Below, one piece after another: positions 1 through 10,368 of a DNA stretch of 64,000 nucleotides. A model generated the notes under the pieces. That model saw only the letters and a list, made by a program, of their open reading frames with translations, made no database searches and was not told where the DNA came from. A program made the translations under genes and the position numbers. Source of the stretch: Parietichytrium sp. I65-24A (taxonomy: Eukaryota; Sar; Bigyra; Thraustochytrida; Thraustochytriidae). The stretch's first letter is position 1. Every line of letters starts with the position of its first letter. The stretch spans positions 310,001 through 374,000 of the forward strand of contig BLSF01000027.1 of assembly GCA_012862575.1 (NCBI GenBank), read 5' to 3'.

Positions 1-933
1 TCGCTAGCCTTGCAGCCGCCTACTGCACTTTGCTTGTTCCTCCACGACGGGCTGAGTGCGAGTGCGAGCTCGCGCGAGCAGCGTAGATAAGCCACTCTGA
101 CCCCCTTCAGCTGTCCATAAACTGTCCACTGTCAACTTTTCGACCGTCTCGCATTCGAGTTTTTTACCAGTAACCCGTTGATTCGGCCAGTACTACTACC
201 ATGACCTCTTTGTACTCCTTGCACGGTACCGGTACTCGGTACGTTTAGTTTAACGTGTCATGATTGGGTTTTGTCTTGACTACTATGAAGTGTTGGTTTC
301 TGAATTTGGTTTTGCTTTGCAGTGTTGATTGTTGTTGACTTTGGTTTTGACTTTGAAGTGTTGGTTTCTGTTTGCTTTCAGTGTTGGCCTTTGTTTTTCG
401 AGTTGTTTTTTTGCTTTTGCTTTTTGCAGTTTTGGTTTTGCCTTTGGCGATTGATGGACCTGACTGCTGTGTTGATCTTGACAATTTGTCAGTGCAAAGA
501 GAGAGCTGATACGTCCACATAGGATTCAGAGAAAAGTGGGGAACAGAAGAGCCCCGAAAGTGAACTCGCGTCTCCAAGTGCAGCGAAAATGAATTGCGAG
601 ATGTGTGTACATGGAGGCGTCTGTGCTCGGAGTTGGGAGGTCGAGATGTCGCGATACAGCATGATACAGCTCTTCCAAAAAAGATACCAACTTCAAGCTT
701 CCGGACGGAGAGTTGGCCGAGATCACTCAGCCAAAGTGACAATGTTGTAATTTATCTTTTGTTTTTGTAAAAGAAGACGACAGGGAAGGGCCGTGTTTTA
801 ACAGCTGCTTGAAGGTAAGACACGTGTAATAGAAAAGACATGGCTACCAGGACCTTTTCGAGGAATGGTTCCGCCATGCGCTCGTGGGGTGGGTTTAGTG
901 TTCAACACGATTTATAGACTTTGAATCCATGCT
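1..933. other. Intergenic, no supported gene
   Basis: No convincing coding sequence is seen. A T-rich stretch at about 255-455 on the + strand carries imperfect repeats of a GTGTTGGTTTCTG/TTTTGGTTTTG type. These leave a low-complexity Lys/Thr/Gln open frame on the - strand, which I do not regard as a gene. The right part would hold the 3' UTR of the flavodoxin-like gene. Confidence 0.5.
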
Positions 934-1801
934 TTAGTTGACGGTGCAGCAAGCTTTGGCTTTCTGCTTGTCGGAGGCAGCTGCGGACTCGGCAGCTGGA
1001 GACTCGCTCTTTGGCTCGGTCTTTGCAGCGCTTGCCTTAGTCTTGCTCTCGCGCTTTGGGCTCTTAGCTTTCTTGGAGGACTCTGGAGAATCAAACGAAC
1101 ACACACAGGAAATTGAAGATCAGTTAGTATCGATACGTTGAAGAAAAAAAGAAGTTGTTGGCGGGGACGGGGCTATTTTACTCACTATCGACAGCGTCAG
1201 CGCCTGCAACGAGCTTCTTGACTACCTTTGCGAAGACCTCTGCATGCTTGGTGCCCATGTTCATCTCGATCTCGCTTGGCATGCGGCTTCCGTCTGGTCC
1301 TGCGAGGGTTCCAGCTCCGTATGGGCCACCTCCGTGGACGCCATCCATGTCGAAGGCGAGAGGGGAAGCATATCCGAGTGGGACGAAGAGCATTCCGTGG
1401 TGGGTGAGCTGGGTGATCCAGGTGAGCGCAGTGGTCTCCTGTCCTCCGTTCTGGGTGGCGGTGGAGAAGAAGACTCCTGCTGGCTTGCCAGCAAGAGCCT
1501 GAGTCTGCCAGAGGGATCCGGTGGAGTCCCAGAAGCTCTTCATCTGCGCGCATGCCTGGCCGAACCTGGTTGGGATTCCAAACATGATACCGTCAACCTC
1601 GGTGAGGTCAGCTGCGGTGGCGATTGGGTAGTCAGCCTTTGCTGGAGCTCCCATCTTCTTGAGCACATCGCTTGGGAGGGTCTCTGGCACCTGGAAGACT
1701 CTCACCTCAATGCCGTTGGCCTCGAGCCCATCCTTAATGACCTCCACCATCTTGAGGATGTGGCCATACATGGAGTAGTAGACGATTGCGACGGAAGGCA
1801 T
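934..1801 (-). CDS. WrbA/Ycp4-type NAD(P)H:quinone oxidoreductase, two exons, Cys-Cys tail
   Basis: Flavodoxin-fold FMN enzyme of the WrbA family, which reduces quinones by two electrons using NAD(P)H. I read exons 1186-1801 and 934-1082, giving 254 aa; the intron has a GTGAGT donor and a CAG acceptor. The start is the ATG of MPSVAIVYYSMYGHI, the usual FMN phosphate-binding beginning; the frame is open further upstream but without an ATG. Other family motifs are GIPTRFG, FWDSTGSLW, STATQNGGQETT and HHGMLFVPLGY. Without splicing the frame ends just past the donor at DSE. With splicing it gains about 50 residues rich in Lys, Ser and Ala, ending C-C-T-V-N. Fungal Ycp4/Pst2-type proteins likewise have a basic linker and C-terminal cysteines for lipid anchoring, so attachment to a membrane is plausible but inferred. 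Identity is firm; the splice is well supported. Confidence 0.88.
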
Positions 1802-4370
1802 TTTGGTTGTTATTGTTGTTGCTGCTTCTTCAACTGCTTTGCTTTGAGTCTGCTGTTGCTTGTTCTTCTGCGTTTGGGATCTGCTTGACCCCCAACTCAA
1901 CTTTCACCTCGCCCAAAATGAAGCGTGCTAGTGGTGCTAGTAGCTGCGCCATGTCTTTCGCATGGCTCGGTAGCGCTGCGTAAACTCGGATCTAACACTT
2001 CGTGCTCCACCTCGAATGATTCGAAGCTTCAACAGCACTTTTCAAGTTTTCTCTGCATCCTCCTTTTCATTTCTTGCCTCTCTCAAATCTCTTTGGTGGC
2101 TTTTGCGCTCTCCTCTCTCCTCCTCTTCGATAACAAAGAAAGCGAAGCAATCAAACAGGCACACAAAGCACACCTCTCTCTCCGACATCATTCATCAGTG
2201 ACATTTACATCACCTTAAGCAGGGCTCTAATGCGCACCCACGATGAACGGATTCCGAAGCGAATTCGCCGGCGCTGCAAGTTTTTTAAGCGAGGACTATC
2301 CGAGCGGAGTCCTCACATTGTTATAACATCACGTAACCCAACCTGAGTGATTCTTTGACTGTGGATCCTCATCATAGATTCGCAGTATTTACTGACTGTG
2401 AACACACACACTCGTTCGGTATCACTGAGCAATCAATCGATCAACCAGATCAACCAAATGAAAGTATCACTCAAGTCGATTAAGATTTCAACTGCGAACT
2501 AACGTTCTTGTACGGGGGGGATGGAGAGCTGCTGCTGTCCTCGGCGAAGGCGACGATTCAGCAGTTGCCTGCATGTGTCCTATGTGCCCGCGTGGCGAAT
2601 TTGCTTCTCAAAGGCCGACTTGGGGTCGACTGCTTTGGTGTAGTGCAAGTACACTCACCTTAATTTGCCAACGCCAACGCCCGCCCATGCCCGCCCGTCA
2701 TCATCCGCCCGAGTCGTGCCACACTTTGCCTTCCTCGCCAGTCCTGGCGTCGATAATCCAGACTCGAGAATCCGCTTAGCGTGTACACTACAACTGCGCT
2801 ACAGCTCGCACAAACGGACGGCCTTTCCCAAGTTCTCCCTGCCATGTCATGAAAGTAATGCGGCGTGTGTTGACAGTTAAAGCTGCGAGCGCAACTCGAC
2901 ACGTCAAAGAAGTTTGCTTCTTCTTCTTCTTGTGCACAACAGGCTTTTGCAAAACGGTTAACAACATTGGCAATCGCGTCCTGCTGGTGAGAGTCCAGCT
3001 CGTGCCCGGGACATTCCCCGTCGGAACTCGGAGCACTCGATATAACTTGCCAACCAGGCGAAACATTCACGGTGAGAAGCAGCTTTCGCTATCTTTCGCT
3101 CAACCAACAGCAGAATGAGCGGAGCAACAGGAGCAACGGTAAACATCTCTAAACATTTCTAAACGCAAAAATCTCACCTTCGGAACGAGCATCCGGTCTT
3201 TCCGCGCCTCACTATGACCGGTTACAGCTGCATACTAGTTACAGCTGCTCACTGTCGTTCGCTTCCACTGCAACTAATACGTGGTTAGCAAGTCCCGCGA
3301 CCCGGCGTATGAGAGAGGTTCAAGTTGCTTTCGGGCAAAGGTGCTGCTCACAACGGCACACGAAGTTTTTGCTGCACCTCTCTTGACTCGCTGTGATTGA
3401 CAATTGACAGTATTGACAGTGAGTAGAGTCAGTAGCACTGGCTGTGAGTATGTACGTACAAAGTCTAGGCTAGCTAGCTAGCATCAAAGTCATCTTGTGT
3501 TGTCTGGTTCACCACCTTCACCACCCCACCTTCCGATAGGGTATGTTCACGCTGTACTCCGTGGCTTCACTTAGTCTCACACGCCAGGAGTAGCTCGCGG
3601 AACCCAATTGGTGCAGGGATTCGCGAGTCCAAAAAGTCCAATAAAGTTCATACAAGTTCATGCAGGTTCCAGGTGGTTCATGGTGGTTCCAAGCATGTGA
3701 GTTTGCATTGCCAAACGTGCCAAGCAAGCTCTGGGTGCCCATTGCTTTTCGTGGAGCCGAGCTGCAAGAGCTCTCGAACCACGGTCTCATTAGACATGGA
3801 TGGCATGGTCATGGGTTTGTGCAGCACGTCAGCCATTTCAAGGTTTGACCGAGCGATAAACTGACTTCTGTTGTTCGGAAGATCTCACTCATCGCGTTTC
3901 GGGAGATATTGACTGCGGGAGATCCCCTCTTGTGCTTGGACACACATTGACAGTCACTCGCCGTGTAGAGTCTTGTGGGAGTCAGTTGACCGAAAGACAG
4001 GTTGGATTGAGCGACCAGCCGGGGGAGGGCACGGTCAACAGTACCTGTACTGACTGTGACATACGCACAATACTCGCCTCACTGTCACGGGCACATTGTG
4101 GAGAATCAGTTTAAAAAAAAGGTAGGTTGGCGTCATGAGCATAGATGGCTCGACTTTGAGAACAAAAGAGTGGGCATAATTATAAGAATTCTTTGGAGAT
4201 TGTATACATTTTGATGTCTACAAGCACTTCCTCCACTCAACACAAAAAGTCAAGAAGATATCCTAACGTTCTCCAAGCGACGTTCCCTTTGCCAGCATGG
4301 TTTCGTTTTTGTCAAATGAAACTCATTCACGAGTTTCTTTCTAAACTCTGCTATGGGGGTTCCAGGACCA
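1802..4370. other. Intergenic, no supported gene
   Basis: About 2.6 kb lie between the starts of the flavodoxin gene and the 3' end of the GPCR gene, with only short open frames and no recognisable protein. The 1802-1900 part is probably the flavodoxin 5' UTR and promoter. The words TGACTGTGA (2393-2401, 4051-4059) and TTGACAGT (about 3410-3425) occur here and recur elsewhere in the window. A self-complementary GCTAGC cluster lies at 3468-3483. Confidence 0.5.
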
Positions 4371-6767
4371 TTAAGAGCTGGTCATGTTGGTTGAGTTGAC
4401 TTTTGTGGTTGCTGTGGCACTGGTATCTGAATACACCGAGGTGCGGCCGCTCTTCACGGCAATGATTTTGGGAACGAAGATGAGCATCAGAACGGTGATG
4501 TCGTTTAGGAAAACAACTGCGCTCCTGAGAAACATGTTGATGCTCGGGTTGTCTGCCACGATAATCAACACTGGGATTGCCAAAGCGAGGACCTGCAAGT
4601 TGCTAATCATCGCAACAGCCACATATTTTCCTTCGTTGAACGCGGTGTTGACGTGCCTGCACCTGTACGAAAGAACGTTTCCTGAAATAAGCAGGAAGAG
4701 GTGGAAGCCTCCCAACAGAACCAAAAAGAGTGTGGAAGCTTCAGATACGCACGCTCCGGTACTTTCCGTTGGGTTTCCATACTGGTCCCAACTGGAGATG
4801 CGACGAAGAAATCTAAGCGATAGGGATTCATCGTTTTGCATGGAACCGAGACCTTGCCACACACCGATTAGTAAAGCATCGATAAACATACACGCAAACA
4901 TAAGTGAAAAGAGTTGCCCGTTGGACACGCGAATCTTCTTCAGGCGTTTGTTGTTGAAGATGCGGTGGATGCGCCAAATCTTAGAGGCCAAGCTACTGTA
5001 AGTGATTGTAAATCCAATAGAATAGAGCCACACTGCAGCATTGCATCCCATAGTGCCACTGCTGTTCACCAAAGTTACATTGTTGGTATTGGAGACTTCG
5101 CCTTCGTCATCAAAGGTCATTGGCACGATTGAGCTCGAACTGAGCAAGACTCCGAGAGAGATGAAAGCAAGGAACTTGGTTTGGGAGGCTTGAACAACTG
5201 GGTTCTTTTGATTGAGAAGAGTCCATGCCGTGAATGAGAACGCTACAACTGCATTGATGGAAAACATTGCCATACAGATAGCTTTGATTCCAGAGCCAGC
5301 AAAGTTGAACTCCTGGGTCGGAGGGATCATGGAGAGCACCGTCTCTTTGGAGTTATTGTTGAAGGTAATCTCCTCCGTGTACGACCACTCTCCATTCACG
5401 GAGTCGTACTCTCCAATCGTAAGAAAAGAAGGTTCCCCGTCTTCAAAGAAAAGGTTGGAAATGAGACTGTTGGCGGTGGTGACGTCGCGATTTCCGATTT
5501 CGCTGAACGCGACCTTTCCGGTAAGACCTGTAAAGTCCGAGGTGTCCTTCCATGCCCAAAATTGATCTCCAAAATCTTCGGGGAGATCTTCAGTCGGATA
5601 GTTTTCGCAGGCAAACACTCCCACGGCTGCCACAGCGTCATACAAAAACGTTCCCACGTCCTTGACCTCTGTGCTTTGAGTCATACTTTGGTCGAGAACA
5701 CTCGCTTGCATGGGCCAATAGTCTGGAAAGTAGGTCGTGTTGAGGCTCTGCAAATCGAACGTTGTCCAATCGTTTTCAAACGCCACCCAGCTCTCCATAG
5801 CTTGAGACCCACCGGAAGAAATGATTCGAAGAGTTCCCGCAGCCGCTATTTTCCCTTCGTCAGACATGCTTGCTAGATCACTTGTCATGATACCGTCGGT
5901 AATCATCCAAGAAGTTCCGGTGCCTCCAATTCCCTCACTGAGAGCCTTCTCGATAAGGGTCGCGAAACCCTCGTTCACAAGGATGACCAGAAACACTTTC
6001 ACACCAGTCGAAGCCACCTCCTTGACGACCGTTTCCACCTGACTGGCGACAAGGGGAAAAGTATAGACCTTCTTCATTCCCAAGTTGTAGCAATGCTCCT
6101 CAATGGACGCTTTGTATGCCTGTCCGTAGCTGTCATTTTCGTACATGAGTGCTGCATACGAAAAGTTCTGGGACACCCAAAATTCGCACACCTTGTAAGC
6201 GATAGCATCATCGGATGGAATGGTTCTCATGAAGAAGGGGTAGTTGTCGGTGTCATCCAAAGCTGGGGAGGTGGCCCAGTAAGATATCTGCGGGATCGAG
6301 TAAACTCCGCTTATAAGTGAAGTTGGGATCGACGAGCCAGACGAATCAGAACCGAAAATCACATCCGGCATCTTTTCCTTGTTCATCATTTCCAACATAC
6401 TACGGATGGAGACGGAGGGAGAAGATCCTGAATCGTAAATGTCCACAGTGAATTTCTTATTGCAGGAGCCGAAGTTCCCAAAATTGGACACATACTTGCC
6501 GTTTCTGGCATTAAAGTCCTCCACAGCGAGCAGCCCAGCCGCAAGCAAAGCTTGCTCGTTTCCTCCAAACCACAGACAAGTATGCAGATCGTCCTTATCC
6601 TTATAGGCAAGCATGCCTTCGTCACACGTCAGTGCAGTCTTGCTCCGCGTTCCATCAGAGATGGGCATGAGGAAGCTCAAAAGAATGTCTATGTCATTGT
6701 TCGCTGTTGCCAAAGACGCCAAACTGCTCAGGGCCGAGAGCAGAAGAACAGCTTTTCCGCACCACAT
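4371..6767 (-). CDS. Class C (GABA-B/metabotropic-like) G-protein coupled receptor
   Basis: Intronless 798-aa receptor. The start is an ATG at 6767, immediately followed by a signal peptide (MWCGKAVLLLSALSSLASL); the longer frame to 6830 begins at TTG. Residues of about 25-470 form a periplasmic-binding-protein-like (ANF receptor) domain: a FGGNEQALLAAGLLAVEDFN segment, then VIFGSDSSGSSIPTSLISG and PQISYWATSPALDD, matching the ligand-site region of GABA-B and mGlu receptors. There is no Cys-rich linker, as in GABA-B receptors. Seven membrane spans follow at about 490-770, including KIWRIHRIFNNKRLKKI after TM3 and a final TVLMLIFVPKIIAVK typical of class C TM7. The cytoplasmic tail is only about 27 residues, Ser/Thr rich, with no coiled coil for heterodimer pairing. 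The ligand cannot be predicted. Several N-X-S/T sites lie in the ectodomain. Confidence 0.92.
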   Translation of the reverse strand: MWCGKAVLLLSALSSLASLATANNDIDILLSFLMPISDGTRSKTALTCDEGMLAYKDKDDLHTCLWFGGNEQALLAAGLLAVEDFNARNGKYVSNFGNFGSCNKKFTVDIYDSGSSPSVSIRSMLEMMNKEKMPDVIFGSDSSGSSIPTSLISGVYSIPQISYWATSPALDDTDNYPFFMRTIPSDDAIAYKVCEFWVSQNFSYAALMYENDSYGQAYKASIEEHCYNLGMKKVYTFPLVASQVETVVKEVASTGVKVFLVILVNEGFATLIEKALSEGIGGTGTSWMITDGIMTSDLASMSDEGKIAAAGTLRIISSGGSQAMESWVAFENDWTTFDLQSLNTTYFPDYWPMQASVLDQSMTQSTEVKDVGTFLYDAVAAVGVFACENYPTEDLPEDFGDQFWAWKDTSDFTGLTGKVAFSEIGNRDVTTANSLISNLFFEDGEPSFLTIGEYDSVNGEWSYTEEITFNNNSKETVLSMIPPTQEFNFAGSGIKAICMAMFSINAVVAFSFTAWTLLNQKNPVVQASQTKFLAFISLGVLLSSSSIVPMTFDDEGEVSNTNNVTLVNSSGTMGCNAAVWLYSIGFTITYSSLASKIWRIHRIFNNKRLKKIRVSNGQLFSLMFACMFIDALLIGVWQGLGSMQNDESLSLRFLRRISSWDQYGNPTESTGACVSEASTLFLVLLGGFHLFLLISGNVLSYRCRHVNTAFNEGKYVAVAMISNLQVLALAIPVLIIVADNPSINMFLRSAVVFLNDITVLMLIFVPKIIAVKSGRTSVYSDTSATATTKVNSTNMTSS

Positions 6768-9700
6768 TCTTCCTTGACGCAAGAGCTTCCGCGCAAAAGC
6801 CGTCGCGGAGCTGTGTGGGCTCTTGCTCAACTGCGACGGAGGAGATGGCGCTTCTCAGTGCTATTATTGGCGTGACTTCTTGCCTCTTGCCGCTGCTACC
6901 TTGACGGGCTCGGGTGCTTGCGCTCAACTCTTGACGGACTAGACCGGCTCGATCGCTGCAAACGCTGCGTGTTTTCACAACTGGGCAAGTAGAGTTGTAG
7001 AGTTTGGAGCTTGCAAATTTCCCACGTCCATCAGGCATCCCTAAGATGCTCAGGACGACAAAGACGGGAGAAACACACTTAGCGAGAAACCACTTCTACC
7101 GTGCACTCACAATCCATACTAGCACCCTTGCACGGGAGGCGAGAGGGACGAAAGACGCTGACGACAGCTCAGAAAACAAAAGTCTATCTCCGTCTATCTC
7201 CGTCTACTCCGTCAACTCCATCTCGCCAGTTCACAATTTACATCGGACGATTCTTTCTACGAGCTAGCCGTTTACAACAACAAAAGTCATCTACTGCTCA
7301 TGCTAACACCTTCAGGGCAAAAGGTGCTTTTCTTACTAACAGTGTTAAGGCATTAGTCAGTCTTCCACAAATTACAGTTTTAGAGTTGTAGTTAAAGAAC
7401 TTGTAGGTTTAGCTCTACTAGACAGTAGACATTTTCTTTTTTGGGGAAGTTTTTTTTGAGTCTTGAGAAGGTTGTGTGGAATGAATGATTTGCTTTCGAG
7501 AGCTCTCCTGGAAGCCCTCTCACATACACGAAGAAAACTTGGGTCAAGCGATGGTGATATTACCTGCACTGATTACTGCATTGCGTGCCCAAACTACGAG
7601 CCAACTTTAGTTATGTTTTTATAATTTACATATTGTGAGAAAAGGAAAAGGAAAGGTGAAAAGGGAAGGTGGCACAGAACTTTCGTTTAGAAGAATTTCA
7701 CTCAGGCTGCCAGCCAGTCACCTGACTGACTGTGAGCTCCAAATACGGAATCAGAGGGATTCGTCTGTTCTAGTTTTGTACAATTGGTTTTCTCCTTCAC
7801 AGCGCGATAAGTAAACTCATCCTTCGACTTCCATTAGGAGCAACGTACGAGGTGCGCGAATTATCTGACGCGCGTGTCTTTATCAGCGATTAACTTTGCA
7901 GATGGAACAACAATTGGAGGACAACGATGGACAGCAACTGCATGACCGAGGAGAAAGGCAGGGTTAGACAGACCACAAGGAATCGGAGGCAGTACCGGCA
8001 TTCCGTTTTGAGCGCTCAAGATAAGAAAATTTCGCTCCTGGCCGGTTGTTTCTCTTCTTCTCCGAGATGAGATGTGAATCAACAGTGGTACTGCGGCAAA
8101 GGCAACCGAAAGCAGCTAATAGCAGATGGCCGTTCTGCGATGGATCGGATTCGCTCCGTTCTGTCATCTTGTGTGTTGTCCATTGCGGATGCTTCCCTCG
8201 CAACCATGTGTTACGCTGTGAGTTTCTCCTGTGGCACCAAAAGTTTAAACGGAAAAGGAGGATGGTTCGACGTTCCACGGAGCCTTTATCAGAGGATAGA
8301 ATGCCTCTCTCGAGTACGTCTGTCTCTTCGGAGACATACCAGCAATCACTGTCACTCCCTTGGAGTGCGTGGGAGGAAAACAGCAGCATGTGACTCGTGA
8401 GAGCCAGACGTAGCGACACTGCCGCTCCTACTAACTCGGAAACATCTTTGGTGTCAAAAACCCAAAATTGCTTCGAGTGATCTTGTGAGAGTAGCGTTCG
8501 GCACACGGAAACACTCTGGAATGTCTACGATCGGCCATCCGCTAGACTCTTGAATCGAAATCTCACCGTGAATGGTACTGACGATGTGTCTGCTTCCTCC
8601 GAAAGTTGTGAAGGTTATGTCGTCTGCTGCACGGGATTCAGGATGAATGAGGGTCGCTTCAATTTGCCGAGGCAACTGTTCACCGCATTATAGCTGACAA
8701 CAGTTCGCGAGGCAACTGCATGCGCTCACTGTCGACCAAGAAGACCTCTCAACAAGACTTCGGCAGTTATGTGCTTGGTGTCTCCTGAGTGGTTTATTTT
8801 TAAAAAACTCACTGACCGCCTCTTCTCTCACATTTTCTTTCCTACGAGACAAAACGGAACGACGCCCTTGAACTGCACCTAGACAACTAACTCACCGTGA
8901 ACTGGCTGTCCCCCAGCTGCAAGCGCAGCAATGCAATGCAATTCAACGCAATGCAGCTAAAGTAGCATCATGTTAGAAACCGACGACACAGCCGGTACAA
9001 CCCTGCTGCATTCAGGAGACTCCGCCGAGCTACTGCGAGATAGTAACTACCACTAATACTCCTCCGAAATGACCGTTCACCGGTAACATGAGGGACAAAA
9101 GTTGCGGCTTCGTTGCGAAATGAGTGTTGCTACTAAATACGTCAAGAGCAAAACATGTTTGCGGAATCATCGACCCATGATGGCTGGGGCAGAGTGACGA
9201 GCAAAGTTTGCTCGATCTGGTAGGAAAGACCGAACGTATGAATTTTTAGCTTCTCACTCCCCAGAGCCGCATGGGCAAAGAACGGATGGGATGGTGCAAC
9301 GCTCAGGCATCATACGTGCTTTCAAGGATCAAGATGTGGTGTTTACCTTTCACTTTTAACACCATAAACCAGGACAGCCAGGTGGCGAAATAGTTGGGAT
9401 AAAACTCCATTTATCATTTTGAGTTTGGTGCTGGGCTTGGGTTGGTTCAAAAGAATAGTCACACCATTGTTCCATGAAAATGGATAAGATAAGGTAAGAT
9501 AATAAGAAGAAAAATAAAAATCAAAAAGTTTGAGCAATCGATGGTCAACGTCACTCACCTTCATACAAATGTATGAATTATGAAACGAGAAGAGTCCCGT
9601 GGACTGTGAGTTCGCAGAGCAAAGCGTTTTCGCGAATCCTTCTGATTTGCCCATGCGGGCTGTCTGCGCAGGGTTGTCGAGAATTTGGAGTGCCGTTGAG

Positions 9701-10368
9701 TCGAGTGAACTGTGAACACTTTTCGTGTTTCGGACATCGGACGGTGAGTGAACCCAGAAGTCTGTGCTGGATGGCGATTTCCATTAGGCTTCAAGACTCC
9801 TTGCGAGAACGTCTGGCAGCCTTTTCCATTTCCAGCCCTGAAACACCAGCGCACAAACCAGTGCCACTCACATGAAGGAACGCAGGCCCACTTCGGAAGA
9901 ACCGGACTCGACATTCGGTTCTCCCGCGGAGAACCAAAGTCTAACTGCCCACTTCAGGAACCCAACCTCCAGGAGTTCTTCGGTTCTTACGTTCTTAGGT
10001 TCTTGCTCCGAGAACCGGTGACAGTTAGGCTATCTCTATCGCACACACAATTCGATGAAACCACTGCTATAGCATTCCTTAGGCGCACCGCTAACGAACC
10101 ATGTAAATTCAAAAAGAACTTTGAAAGCAAAGCAAAACTTTAACTTTGGCAACTCTGCAACTTCGCGAGGACACATAAGCACAAGCTGAGCCCCTAACGC
10201 CACGTAGAGTAACGGCTATAAACAGTGTACGCGAGTACAGCGACCTTATCCGCCCCCATAGTCTTGCGCTACAAAACTAGCTCACCCGGAGACGGCGACT
10301 TTGATTTTGGGATTCCCGAGCGGCAGACCCCAAACGTGAAACGTGAAACGTGAAACGGGAAACGGTAA
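6768..10368. other. Intergenic, 3.6 kb, no supported gene
   Basis: Upstream of both the GPCR (-) and the kinesin (+), so it should hold two promoters. The - strand between about 8675 and 7861 carries three overlapping open frames in different phases, none with a recognisable domain. They could be a decayed gene or chance. Hairpins of GGTTCT/AGAACC lie at 9898-10018. An 8-nt repeat (ACGTGAAA) at 10334-10360 directly precedes the kinesin ATG. Confidence 0.45.
9917..9935. repeat. Perfect 7-bp inverted repeat GGTTCTC/GAGAACC
   Basis: GGTTCTC at 9917-9923 pairs with GAGAACC at 9929-9935 around a CCGCG loop. Further copies of GGTTCTT (9982-9988, 9998-10004) and AGAACC (9898-9903, 10011-10016) surround it. 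The cluster lies 350-470 bp upstream of the kinesin start and may be a regulatory element; its role is unknown. Confidence 0.5.

Noticed and set aside
245-742. 165-codon - strand frame near the left edge
   Set aside because: Half of it is Lys/Thr/Gln low complexity from a T-rich repeat; the rest resembles nothing.
2660-3070. 136-codon - strand frame
   Set aside because: No recognisable motif, and overlapping frames of similar length are present on both strands.
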